Notes under the pieces: generated by a model
Told to the model about the DNA's origin: nothing
Database searches by the model: none
Seen by the model: only the letters and a program-made list of their open reading frames with translations
Translations under genes and position numbers: made by a program
Assembly: GCA_948474755.1 (NCBI GenBank)
Contig: CAOLHI010000653.1
Span: 496,001-560,000, forward strand
Length of the DNA: 64,000 bases
Direction of reading: 5' to 3'
From: Ctenosaura bakeri
Taxonomy: Eukaryota; Chordata; Lepidosauria; Squamata; Iguanidae
Part shown: in pieces, positions 11,336 to 22,624 of the stretch
Layout: the number at the start of each line of letters is the position of its first letter
Position numbering within the stretch: position 1 is the stretch's first letter

Positions 11336-12856
11336 GCCTCCAAATTCTTCCAATTTCGGAAACGTGTCATTTTAATGTTGTCATTTCTTATGCTACTTGT
11401 TCCTGGGCATATGTATTCATAACAGGTGGTGACAAGAGATCCTGTGAGTATCTCTTTACTTCAGCCTGATATAAACTGGAAAGAATCTGACAAAGAAGGA
11501 GAGAATGGACTGATGCTTGAGACTCAATCACACTCCTGGGATTCATACACTTCACCTTTTTTATGTTTCTGCTCACATTTGTATTCTTGTGCAAAGCCAA
11601 GGGAACAGGGTTAAAAATGACACAGACTACCCAAGAGCAGTTACTTTCCTCCAAGCAAAGAGAGTGCATGGATGTGACAGTAAACACACACACACAGAGT
11701 TACTTGAGTCGTGATAATAAGACATGCTATAGATTTAGTACAAACAGTAATGCAGCCTTAGGGCTTCTGTAGCAGCTGCAAGAAGTTACATTCTACAGCA
11801 GAAAGTAGAGGAAAAAGACTGCATTAACCAGACACAAATCTAGCATCTGATTAAACAAACAACCAAACAAATGCAAGCAGATGTAACAAAGCCAGTTCAC
11901 ACTGGAATTAGAGAAAGGGAAACCTTGGTCACATTATGTCATCAGTTTATAGCCTCCAAATCATCACAATATGTTCCCTTATAGAGATATTTTAAGATAT
12001 GTTGATGGTCCAAGCAGAAAATTCCAAAAGATCTCTTCCAGCTACAGCCACAAGTTACAATAGCAAACTCACCCCCACCCCCAAAAAGCCTGTCAACTGT
12101 CCCTGTTTATTAACTTTCTGTTTTCTGGCACTGCTTTGGCTGAAATGAATTCCTATTACAATTTTGGTGGCAAACTCCTATAATCTACCTATAACTAGCT
12201 TTGATGAAACAACTTTTCAGAGGACAACTGCACACACAAGAATATGTTGAAGATTATATCTTCAAGCCAGCAACCAGTACAGGAGGAGTGGGATGTGAAG
12301 GCCTGGGGGGAAAATGGGGGGGGAAATGGGGGAAAGTATTTGTTTTCCCCAAAGCTCCCCCCAGATTTTGTAAAAAAATGGGATGTTTTCTTTTAGAAGA
12401 CAAATAAAATATTTAAGACAAAGTGTATATATATTTGCCCCCTCCACACACATTATATAAAAACTACATTAACATGAGATTTTTAGGCCTGTGTACAGTA
12501 TCTACATCACAACAATTCATACTCTTGTTTTCCTTTTTTTGGTTCTTTTTATGGGAATGAATACTTTATGTCTACTTGGCATTATGGAGGACTAGGGGAG
12601 ACAAAATACACTTCTTTATTTTATGACTGTTGGTGGGTTTCTTCTGTTCTTACTTTTTCTTCACTCTCACAAAATGGGAAAATGAGAGGCTCCTTGTAAT
12701 TGAGGATCTTGTAACTCCACTTGTAACCAAATAAAATTTAGAAAAGTTAAATTAATTTGAAATTATTTTCTGAATACATTGTACTTTTAATATATCAGCC
12801 ATGATGACTTAATGTAAAGTCAACATACACCTAATGCATTTATAAGTTCCTAAAGT
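11336..12856. other. Noncoding, simple repeats only
   Basis: A short CA run lies near 11685-11697 and G-rich runs at 12296-12335. Open frames occur on both strands and have no recognisable domain. Confidence 0.4.
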
Positions 12857-13104
12857 AGAGCCAGTATGGTATAGCACACTGACTTTGGACTATGACTCTG
12901 GAGACCAGGGTTTGAATCCCCACTCAGACATGGAAACCCACTAGATGACCTGGGACAAGTTATACTCTCTCAGCCTCAAGAGGAAGGCAAGGAAAATCCC
13001 TCTGAACAAATTATGCCACAAAAACCTCTTGACAGGTTCACCTTAGGGTCACCATAAATCAGAAATGACTTGGCACACAACAGCAGCAGCAGCAACAACA
13101 ACAG
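12857..13104 (+). mobile_element. Sauria-type SINE, full length
   Basis: This is the clearest full-length copy. The head reads 'gagccagtatggtatagcac', the B-box-like part 'ccagggtttgaatcccc', then a central region, then the BovB-like tail 'gggtcaccataaatcagaaa' with a CAG/CAA-rich 3' end. It is about 248 bp. The tail resembles the BovB LINE end at 63.7 kb, which is the basis for naming BovB as the likely mobilising LINE. Confidence 0.9.
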
Positions 13105-15349
13105 ATTTTCAATTGGCAAGAGCCTACACTGCCCAGCATAGGAGTTCCTCTCAGGGCGAAGTCTATTAGAGGTCCCTGTTCATCACCCCATTCAATGGCT
13201 GGGATGGAGTGAGGGGTAAAAGTGGCTGAGCCCTATAGCCAACTGCAGTCTGATGACAGCTTCTGCCATCCACCAGGGTCTTAGTGGACGACAGCATTAC
13301 TTTGGGTCTGATTATGGGCATAGTCAGAAGTTTTTCCATTCCCCACCATTCTCCACCAGCCACAGAAATGACCATGTGGAAGGGGGCAAAACTGAGAGTC
13401 CTGGGGTGGGGTCTTTGGTTGTTGCAAAGGACAGAAAAGAATGCCAGCCTTCACTGCAACCACACACACAACAAAAAATGTCACATGCCAGCATAAGGGG
13501 GAATCACATATGTGTATGTCATTAACAGGATGCCAACTCTTGTGTAAAGGGAGCTAATCTTGCATTATTTTTCAATTTTTTTGAACATTTCTATTTCTTT
13601 CCAGAAAAACAACAACAGAAAAAAGACAATTTCCCCTGCAATAGCTTCAAAATTTCCAAAAATGTTGTTTTTCTAACCACATGCAAACACACGCATATGC
13701 ACACACACATAAAGGGAATTCAGAATACAGAAGAAGCAGGAGAGGGAAGTGTGCTTTGCTTTTTTCCCTACTCACCAATCAACCAACCAACTCCCCTCAT
13801 TAAATTCCTTGTCCACAGTGGGATTCCAAAATTATATTTGCCCTTGTGGTGTGAATTCCTATGGGGCACTATATAATGGCCTCTTCATGGTTAAAAGATT
13901 AGACAGCACTATGCTAACATGGAGAAAGAAAAGAGAGAGTATGAATGGCAAAAAAGCATACAGCAAAGGTAATAAACCATACGATGGACTGAATTTTGGA
14001 TAAAGACTTCTTCTAGAACCCTGTAGGGCCTGGACTGCTCTGTCTACTGCACACTGTTTGCTCCAACTCTTGATATATCGTGGAAACTGCCCTTTCCCCC
14101 ATTTTCTCTTTCTTGGCATCATTTGAATGGCCTCAGAATTTCCATTTCATGAGGCAAATTTTCTTTGGCATGCAAGCCACAGCCAGAGAGCCTTAAGCAT
14201 TCTATTTCCTTTTCAAAAATTCTTTATCCTCCTGTTTTGGAAACACACTTTGAAGGAAAATGCTTTTGGGTTGCTAGCAACCCAGCTCTGCACCAATATC
14301 CAAGCTGGTCCCTTCAGCCAGACTTCCTGCATACAGCATGCAAAGCATATGCATTTCCATGACATGATACTGCCAAGTGAAGCAGGGTGGAGGGAGGGAT
14401 GTATGTTCACCATAAAGCTCCCTCAAATGATGGGCACTTTACATTTTAAGAGCTCCATGAGTTTGCCTTCTAACTTGTAATTGTTTCCAGTTTTTCACAC
14501 ACGCACCGCCAATTTCCCCCCCCCAATACACATAGAAAAATGTACACCCCACAGTGCACCTTGGCTTCTCCTTGCAAGGGACGGCTAGCTGCTGTCATGT
14601 TGTTTCCTACAGGCAATCAGCAGTACGCAGTTAAGTAGAGTTGCCACTGACTCATCTGGCAATTCTTTTTATTACAGCTGTGCCCACAATCAAGCAGAGC
14701 TGCACTGTGTCAATTTATACTGATCTAATATCACTACTTCAGGGCTGCCCCCACCAATATGCACGCATGCACACACAGCACAAGGACGCCACATAATACT
14801 GTATTTCATGTTAGCATACCCAAGTCTAAAAAGGAACTTTTTTTTCATTTGAGTACATAATGTTTCTATCACTGAAGTGGCAACACATAAGAACAAGAGC
14901 CACTGCTATCTACACAGAATCATGGCCAATGGCAAATTTATTTTTTAGTCCACAATTCAGGCTAAGTATCACTCTAGCCTTGCACTTTATCTATGGGCAA
15001 GATTCTGAGTAGGTGTCATCGGATTCATGAGCTTTCTCCCAGGTTCCTTCTGATCTCTCAACCCCACACAATGGTGTCTCCAAATAGGGTTAGCACCTAT
15101 TAAGTTTGGCCTAACACCCAGAGTGGATTCAGCACACCACTGACACACCTCACAATATGAAGAACTAGGATATAGGAGAGGGCCTTCTTGGTTGTGACAT
15201 CTTCATTATGGACTACCCTCTTTTTGGAGATGCAACTGCCCTCAACAATGGTTTCTTTCTGTTGTCAAGTCAAAGCACGGCTTTTTATCAAAGCTTTTGG
15301 GTACTATTTTATTTCAAAGAATACATGTATGTGGTTTTAAACTGTTGTA
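13105..15349. other. Noncoding, nothing firm
   Basis: Several overlapping short open frames on both strands (13.17-13.53, 13.75-14.12, 14.13-14.48 kb) show no domain. There are small CA-rich runs near 13690-13710. I see no RNA gene or clear transposon end. Confidence 0.4.
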
Positions 15350-15482
15350 GTAGTCTTCCCCAACATGACACTTTCCAGAATGTTGGACTTTAACTTCCAT
15401 CATTGTCTGCAAACACTGACATCTGGGGATGGTGGAAGCCAGCCTATCATACTTAGGGGTCATCATGGTGGGGAAGGCTGCA
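15350..15482. repeat. Palindromic squamate repeat, third copy
   Basis: The text runs 'cttccccaacatgacacttt', 'gttggactttaacttccatc', then closes 'catcatggtggggaaggctg'. Start and end are complementary, as in the related copies at 2.3, 6.9 and 52.1 kb. Confidence 0.5.
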
Positions 15483-16254
15483 TCACAGTAAATAAACTTT
15501 TCTGTGTATTTCCCTTTTAAGTCATATTTTAATAATGGTCCTCCTTTCATTATTTCTGTAAGATAAACTTCATGCTTGGTTTTATGGAATTTCAATGATA
15601 CGTTGACTAAAATAAAAAGGAAGCAAAGACTCACAGAAAAGTGGGATGCTAGTTGCTAGGTGACAGGTGGAAGCTCACTCTCTGACAGCATGAAAAACAT
15701 CTGTATAGCCTCATAAGATGGACTGGCAACTAATGGAAAATAAGATGAGAGATCTTTTCCAGAATACAGCTATGATTTCTTCTGTTTTTTTAAGAGCTAG
15801 TGGGAGCTCGGAGCGAGCATTTTTAATGGGCAAGTCTTGAGTTTAAGATGGTCTTTAATCTAGAAAATGAATAAACATTATTAACTAAGATATTTGGCTG
15901 CCCCCCCCGAGCCTAAATGCAGTGGAAGACATTGATGTTTCATGAGTTCACATTCATCACATTGAGAGCTGCTAATAATGCACTCGCTAGGCACGTGAAC
16001 CATGGTATCCACAATTTAGTCAAAGGAATGCACAGAACATTTAGTCTTTAAATGGGGAAATGCATACAACAAAATGGGTGATGTGAAATAAATTTATTCT
16101 AGGTGATAACCACATAGCCCTATAACTTTGTGTTTTTAAAAGCTATTTGTAACAGAACAAACTCTGAAACAAGCTCCGTATGCACAGTTCATAAGCTCCA
16201 TATGCACAGTTCATAAACTGAAATCTGTTTCAAAACATTTAAATACTTTTTAAC
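15483..16254. other. Noncoding; possible conserved block at 15790-16030
   Basis: The portion 15790-16030 is free of recognisable repeats and mixes ATTA-type sites with short GC-containing motifs, a texture often seen in conserved noncoding elements. A 22-bp unit is tandemly duplicated at 16172-16215. Confidence 0.35.
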
Positions 16255-16550
16255 CATAGAATCATAGAATCATAGAAATGTAGAGTTGGAAGAGACCACA
16301 CGGGCCATCCAGTCCAACTCCCTGTCATGCAGGAACACCCTCAAAGCACTCCCGACAGATGGCCATCAAGCCTCTGCTTAAAAACCTCCAAGGTAGGAGA
16401 CTCCACTACTCTCCGAGGCAGCAGATTCCACTGCCGGACAGCCCTGACTGTCAGGAAGTTCTTCCTGAGGTTCAGGTGGAATCTCCTTTCCTGCAGCTTG
16501 AATCCATTGCTCCTTGTCCTGGTTTCTGGAGCAGCAGAAAAACCATGTTT
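16255..16550 (-). mobile_element. CR1 LINE 3' end, minus strand
   Basis: The left edge holds the diagnostic microsatellite tail as 'catagaatcatagaatcata', the reverse complement of the ATTCTATG repeat at CR1 3' ends. It is followed by 'gagttggaagagaccacac' and 'gggccatccagtccaactcc', the squamate/bird CR1 terminal wording. About 295 bp of 3' sequence are kept, so the copy is strongly 5'-truncated. This is one of the better-preserved CR1 pieces here. Confidence 0.9.
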
Positions 16551-17000
16551 TAAAAGTAGACAGTGGCTGGAGATATATACTCATAGGGCAGTTAGTCTGT
16601 AAGGTGAAGAAGGCTTCAATCCAGTCAGTTTTGATGTACTGCTCAAGTTAAAAAATGTACTGAGAAGACAGAAATACATTGGTTCAAGTTGAGTAATTTT
16701 TTAGACAGGAAAGAAAGCCCAGCCTTATTTAATATATGCACTGAGAAAGACTAGCATTTCAGTGGAATTCAGCATCAGTCCCTCCACAGATCACTATTGA
16801 CAAGGAGCTGCAGGCCAGAATTCTAACCGACGTACATTAGACTAAAGGGCAAGAAATGATTGTTTAAGGCTACATTTGGACAAAATGATAAAAGTACAGT
16901 TCATCACGGCGGAAATGAGTGTAGGTCAGCATGCCCCCCCCTTTCCTTCTGTTCCTCTGTTGTGGCCCTATGAATTTTTGTCTGTTTTCAACTAACCACA

Positions 17001-17008
17001 GTTTAGAC
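17001..17008. repeat. 8-bp target duplication of SPIN-like element 1
   Basis: GTTTAGAC precedes the element and GTTTAGGC (18729-18736) follows it, 7 of 8 identical. The left copy fits the hAT target preference nTnTAnAn. Confidence 0.8.
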
Positions 17009-17558
17009 CAGTGGTTCTCAACCTTCCTAATGCCACGACGCCTTAATACAGTTCCTCATGTTGTGGTGACCCCCAACCATAAAATCATTTTCGTTATTAT
17101 TTATTTATTTATTTATTTCCAACATCAAATAGATTGGAAACACTGCCCTAAATCACTGCTCTGGATAGACTTCTAATGCCTAAAAACTGGTAACCCTCCC
17201 CCCTTTTTTTAAGCACAGAAAGCGTCCATCAATGCCAGAGTTAAGGCAGTAGTTCTAGTTCTGAATGTTGGGTTTCCACAGTTCAAAAAGCCAGTCACTC
17301 CCAAAGGCAACGCCGAAACAGCACACATTTTACACGAGGCGCAGGGAGGAAAGGACAGGGAGAGAGGAAAGATGGCAGCGGCATAAGCAGACACGTTTTG
17401 TTTCACTCCCTCCCTTCCTCCCTCCCTTAAAGGGAGTGCAGACGCTGAACATACAAAAAGCGAAGAATGCAAGACAGTCAGGGCGAAGAACACAACACGT
17501 GTGTGTGGCAAGCGCCAAGGGTCCACACACAACAAAAGCGAGAGGAGAAAGTCATCCT

Positions 17559-17712
17559 GGCTATTTCTGCACTAGACTGTTATAGCACTATTATTCCACT
17601 TTCACCATCCTATGGAATCCTGGGGTTTGCAGTTTGAACTGCAAACCCCAGGATTCCATAGGATGGTGAAAGTGGAATCATATCACTGTAACACTGGAAT
17701 GTGGAAATGGCC
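17559..17712. mobile_element. Nearly perfect palindromic MITE inside the SPIN-like element
   Basis: The two arms, 'ccatcctatggaatcctggg' and its complement, meet at 'ggtttgcagtttgaactgca'. They differ at only a few positions, mainly near the outer ends (ggctatttctgc against ggccatttccac). It is related to the MITE at 5183-5383 but lacks a separate central loop. As single strand it could form a long hairpin. I could not define a target duplication. Confidence 0.7.
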
Positions 17713-18149
17713 AAAGTCCACAGGACAGATCAGAGCAGTGCTTTCGGGTCAAAAAACCAAAACAAAAAACAAAAACCAAGGAGCCTCGGAAGCTCTTTCC
17801 ACACAAACCGAAGCCCTTGGCTGATGCCCCCTGCTCCTTTCCCGACCGAGTTCTCGGTCTCGGAGGGACCAATCTCCCCCGTTGGATGGCAGATCTGCCA
17901 CAGGAAAGTTTTCCCCTTTGCTGCTGGACCAAAGGCGACAGCCACACCGACAACTCCCACTGAGCGGTGTGCCCAGAATGAATGGGCGACCGGGCGATCT
18001 CCGCTTCTGCAGCCCCGCCACTTTGGGAAGCAAGTGGAGCCCAGCTGCTCGCTCGTCCCGGCAAGCAACTCTGTTCACCGGCATAAAGGAGCATGAGACG
18101 AAGAGGGTGAAGGGACAGGGTCTTACCTCCCAGACGTCCCACTGCAGCA

Positions 18150-18345
18150 CCATAAACCCTGAATGGGAAGCCTTCTGTGGGTGTGGGTGTGGTGCGAGCG
18201 TCCAAGCAGCGCCCGGCTGCTCACTCGCCCCAGCAAGCAACTCTGACTCTGCAAGCTGGCACGAAGGGGAAAGGAACACTGAAGGGAAAGCCTTCCGTGT
18301 GTGTGTGTGGTGCAGGTGCGAGCGTCCAAGCAGCGCCTGGCTGCG
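18150..18345. repeat. Tandem duplication within the SPIN-like interior
   Basis: The phrase 'gcgagcgtccaagcagcgcc' occurs twice, near 18196 and 18318, each preceded by a 'gaagccttc/aaagccttcc' and GT-rich stretch. The spacing defines a unit of about 120 bp. A more diverged relative ('gcccagctgctcgctcg', near 18040) precedes them. Confidence 0.6.
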
Positions 18346-18736
18346 CCCAGCTGCACGCCTCCTCTCCCCTCCCGCCAGCACGGGGTCTCCTCTCCTCACC
18401 TCCGCCTTAACACTCCAGCTCCAGCTCTCTCCTCTCTATCTCCTCACCTCTGCCTTAATATTCAGGCTCCAGCTCTCTCCTTCTGCTCTCTGCACCTCAA
18501 GCTCCACCTCAGGCTCCTCCAGTGCTTTCCCACCAGGCAGGGGAAGACGGGGAAACACCCAGCACGCCTCCTCTCCCCTCCTCCCAGTGCAGGGGTCTCA
18601 GAAGCACTGCTCCCATTGACTGTGAGGCCACCTTCTTTTAAAAGGGGGGCAGGATTGAGGAGCGGCGACCCCTGTGAAATGGTCGTTCGACCCCCAAAGG
18701 GGTCCCGACCCCAGGTTGAGAACCACTGGTTTAGGC

Positions 18737-19794
18737 TGATGGCAGGCTCCAAGGATCTGAAACCTAATTTCCCACCCTGACAACACACAGAAGGCTGTAC
18801 AAAGCCTGAAAAATGGAGCATGGGATAGGAACAGAAAACACAGGAGTCAACTTCCTATTTCCTTCTGGAAAAAAAAATAAAAGAAAAAACTCTAAAAGAG
18901 GGGCTGCAACTTGTTGAAAGGGTGAGCGGTCATACCTGAAGCTTTGTGAAATGTTAATTCAACCATCTCCCCTTGGAAAAAAAAAACAGGTTTATGGGTT
19001 TACAGAAATGGTCTTAATGTTGCACAAAGCCCACATGCTATATTAATCTTTTGCCAGAAGTTATGTATCAACCAAGAAAAACAAACACATTGTTAGTCTT
19101 ACCTATGGCTTAACAGAAATGAGCTTGTCAGCTTCCATAATTTGGCATTTGAAACCAGACATGTCAAAGCTCAGTTCAGCAAGGAAAAGAAGGTAGTTTT
19201 AACTGTGGTTTGTAGTTTAAACTGCATGGTTAGCAAAGGTGCCAAACACCAATAAATCACAACTAAAATTAAGCACACCTTTCCCAGTACTGAGGTTTGT
19301 TGAAAATGGAGGCAAGATTTCCAACTTTCTCCCCACTGAGCTGGAGGAGGAAAAGAGAGAAGGAATGCACAAGAACAAGATTCATCTAGGCTCATGTCTT
19401 GTGCATTAAATGAACTCTAACGAGAAGAATCTTGGACTGATAAGAATCTCATAGTTCAGGACCCATTCTGCATAAAATTCACACATGGTTGGTTTGCACA
19501 TAAAGCAGCCTTTTCTGTGCAGAAAACAGTATTTGTATTTTCCCTTTTAGAAATTAATATTTCTACACAGGAATATTATTTTCTGCACAGAAGGTTTTCC
19601 TGTACAGAAAATGCTGTAATTAGGGCCTTATTCTGGCAAAAATTGCATATGCTTGATTTGCACAGAAAACAGCATTTTCTGCACATTAAACACCTTCTTC
19701 AGTGCAGAAAATGAATTTTTACGGAATAACTTCTGAATTGTGAGCAGTCTTCAGAAACTGCATGGTTTTTGAAGACTTTCTCACAGCTAGAAGA
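18737..19794. other. Noncoding, nothing recognised
   Basis: AT-rich sequence. Between about 19495 and 19720 the phrase 'tctgcaca(g)aaa' and its complement recur several times, giving a mildly repetitive patch without clear unit boundaries. Confidence 0.35.
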
Positions 19795-20520
19795 AAATTG
19801 CTAGGTCCCCCATTTCCATGAGGGATACATTGCTGGACTTCTTGTGGATGGCAAAAAACACAGATAACACCAAAAACTATATTTTAACCTCCAGGTCAGG
19901 TGAGGCAGGGAGGGAGAGAGGTTGCTCCATGGCCTAACTCCTCCTTTCTGCCTGCTTGCCTTGCTGGCAGAGCACAGCAAGCAGCTGCCTCTCTGAGTGC
20001 CAAATCCAGCAGGAGGCCCACCTGCTCAGAGCCATATGCCTCTTTCAGCTGAAGGAGCAGTGTCCATCTCCTTACCCGGCTGAGAGAGGTGTGTGGCTCC
20101 CTACACCTCTCTCAGCCAGTCTCCCTCTTTCTCAGAGTCTCCTTCCCTCCCCAGCTGAGAGAGGCACATGCCCCCCCCATACCTCTCTCATCCAGGCACG
20201 GGGGCAGGCTCCTTTCTCAACCAAGAGAGGCACGAGGGACCTGGTTGTGCCTTGCCATGTGCTTCACTTGGATAGGGAGGGAGGGAGACTCTTTCCTTGG
20301 CCAAGACAGGCCTGGAGCCCAGCTGCACAAAGCAAGGACCCCAAGCAGCAGTGGCAGCCATGGCCCTGGAGTGGGTAAGTAAAACCATGGATAATGCTCT
20401 AGCAGATATCGGGGAGCTACAAACATTTGTTGCTCCCTACAAGAAGAAACTTAGTGAAGAATTACACCTCTATCAGAATGACTCTTCAACAGTAGTGTGA
20501 ACCCGGACTTGAAACCTATT
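19795..20520 (+). mobile_element. Tigger-like MITE fragment with GC-rich tandem/hairpin interior
   Basis: The left part, 'aggtcccccatttccatgag' then 'cttgtggatggcaaaaaaca' and 'cagataacaccaaaaactat', matches Tigger-derived MITEs. The interior is GC-rich and repeats the motif gctgagagagg or its complement several times; one pair forms a 15-bp stem at 20079-20118. The right terminus is not found, so the right boundary is a guess. Open frames here (e.g. 19956-20378) reflect composition and carry no domain. Confidence 0.5.
20079..20118. repeat. Perfect 15-bp hairpin
   Basis: GGCTGAGAGAGGTGT is followed after a 10-base loop by its exact complement ACACCTCTCTCAGCC. It lies in the GC-rich interior of the Tigger-like fragment. 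It is not followed by a T run and is not a bacterial-type terminator. Confidence 0.8.
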
Positions 20521-22619
20521 TTATATATAAACATAAGTGAAATGGTAGCTAAAATGAAGGCATAATCATAAAGGCATATTTAAAAAAACAAAAAAACAAA
20601 AACCTGAATTGCATAACATTCTCCAAAGTATATTAATCAACAGTCTATATTCTTGCAAAGTACAGCAAACATCTTACAAGTTCTTCTGAAAACAAAACTA
20701 TGTATGTAGGCACGGGATGCAGTTCATTGAGTTCAACAGGGGTTTATTCTCAGGTATCTGGATACAGGACTATAGCCTAAATCATATAATTTAAAACTGG
20801 TAATGATAATACAATAAGGAAGCCAATTTGATGAAAGGCTATATTTCACATTCTAAGCCTGTTATTTCTGATGTTCATGGCAAGAAAACTGTTCTAATAT
20901 GAAACCCCTATTAAAAGAATACAGATCTCAGAAATACCTTATTTGGTCACAGAGTGATATGCTTAATCTTCCAGGGGTCAGAAGTCAAAAGAGATGAAAG
21001 GTGCTGCTCACAGAGGCTAAATGCTACATTTATTTTCCACAGACTTAGAGGAGACTGTCACATTTCACATCTGCCTTCAGGAAAATAAAGGGCCCAGAAG
21101 AGTAAAGGAGGTGGAGTGAGCTGGACAAGAAACTAAAATAATATTTATCTTTAGTAATAGTAATTGGTATGACTTTTTTTTTAAGGTCATTTTAATTGAA
21201 CAGTTCAAAATGGCTCTGGAGATCTCACAACTTCTCAAAACTTCCACAAGCCCACAATCAAAAGTGGAACATAAATAAGTGGAAAATAAATAAGGCACAG
21301 ATCAGTTTCCATACCAGATTGCCTCCAGCTATAGATCTGTCTAATTAGTCAGCCAAGTATTGCATGTGCTAATCCACTGAAATATATGGAGCTAAATCCA
21401 ATGTTAGTTCCAATTAGAGTAGACCAATGTGACAACTAATAGCTAACATTGAAATAAGTGAGTTGGTCCAGTTAGCCAAGACTGTCTAGTTGGGACTAGC
21501 ATTGGGTTTGGCCAATAGATCTTTTATTAATGGAGGCAGAACTATAGAAAAAGGTTTTAAAGAAATGATCAAGTTGGCTGAAAAATACATAGGCAATTCA
21601 GAAGGGGTAAAAAAAAAAAAAAAAGCTAGAGTTTGCTGCCAGAACACTGTTTAAGGAGGGACACCTCTCCTCCACATTGAGATCCCCTTTGACTATTGTT
21701 CAGGAGTAGCTAAATATCTACTCAGATATTACTGAAAACCACTGAAGAAGTACTCAAGGAAAAGATCTTTACCTTTATTAAAATAGATCAGCAACAGGGT
21801 GAGGCCCTGCCCACTCCTCTTCTAACCTGCTCCTTTCTACAGTGCAAATGTTAACGTATGTCAAAATAGCCTGTTACTTCTAAGCTTTCCATTTTGCTCA
21901 AGGCCCAGTTCTAGCTTATGTTGGACCCAAAGCCCTAAATGGAGTGGGACTAGGACAATCCTAAATACTACCTATTTCATGGCATGTGTGCCAGAGTACC
22001 TTCAAACATCTTTCTTATTAAGAAGAGACATCTGGAATTACTAGGCAAAAATCTAGCCTCTCCTTTATTTTACTCTTTACTTGCTTATATAAGGGAAGGA
22101 TAACAAAACAAGAAACCTGATGAATGAATTAGTACACCTGCTGTGGGATAACAAAAAACTACAGCTGAGTTCAGTGCTATCTCTGGACCATAAGCAAGCC
22201 TGGAAGAACTGACACTAACCAACTTTGCCTTGCCTGTCTTCCTGCAGTTCATCACCTTTATATAGCAATATCTTCATAACCCGTATTTATAAGGGAAATC
22301 AGATGGAGCAGCAGCCACTGATGCAGAAATCCACCACAGGAGCTGATGTAGACAAGACAGGAGGAAGAGTGTTGTGCTCTGACCATCCTGATCCTTAGGG
22401 CTTCCTCTTTCAGTCAGGCTTCCCTCTCATAGCCTGGGCTTACTGTAAGGATACTGTCCACTCTTTCAATTCTTCAATCTGTGGAGATGAGGCTATTTTA
22501 AAACTGACAGAGCAGAGGTTCTGGCTAGGGTCCCTTCTCCAATACTTCTCATTTAAGCTCTGTGTGTTTGACCAAGGAACTACTTGTTTGGTCAAGGAAC
22601 TACTTCTCAATTTAAAGCA
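20521..22619. other. Noncoding, nothing recognised
   Basis: AT-rich sequence with an A-homopolymer near 21610-21625. Near 22570-22606 the phrase 'caaggaactactt' is tandemly repeated. No gene or clear transposon end was found. Confidence 0.35.
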
Positions 22620-22624
22620 AGTAT

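Larger units (their letters stand above)
17009..18728. mobile_element. SPIN-like hAT element 1 with CpG-rich interior
   Basis: The left terminus cagtggttctcaaccttcct, then 'acagttcctcatgttgtggt', and the right terminus 'cgttcgacccccaaagg' ... 'gttgagaaccactg' are the ends I know from SPIN hAT transposons, a family reported to have spread horizontally among tetrapods. An 8-bp target duplication brackets it. The interior (about 17125-18650) contains no transposase I recognise; it is GC- and CpG-rich with internal duplications and includes a palindromic MITE at 17559-17712. At about 1.7 kb it is large for a nonautonomous SPIN. The long overlapping frames inside are compositional and I do not call them genes. 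Confidence 0.8.

Noticed and set aside
17678..18780. Long overlapping open frames (up to 245 codons) on both strands
   Set aside because: They occur in several frames at once in a CpG-rich, stop-poor segment inside a SPIN-like element, and carry no domain or conserved motif.
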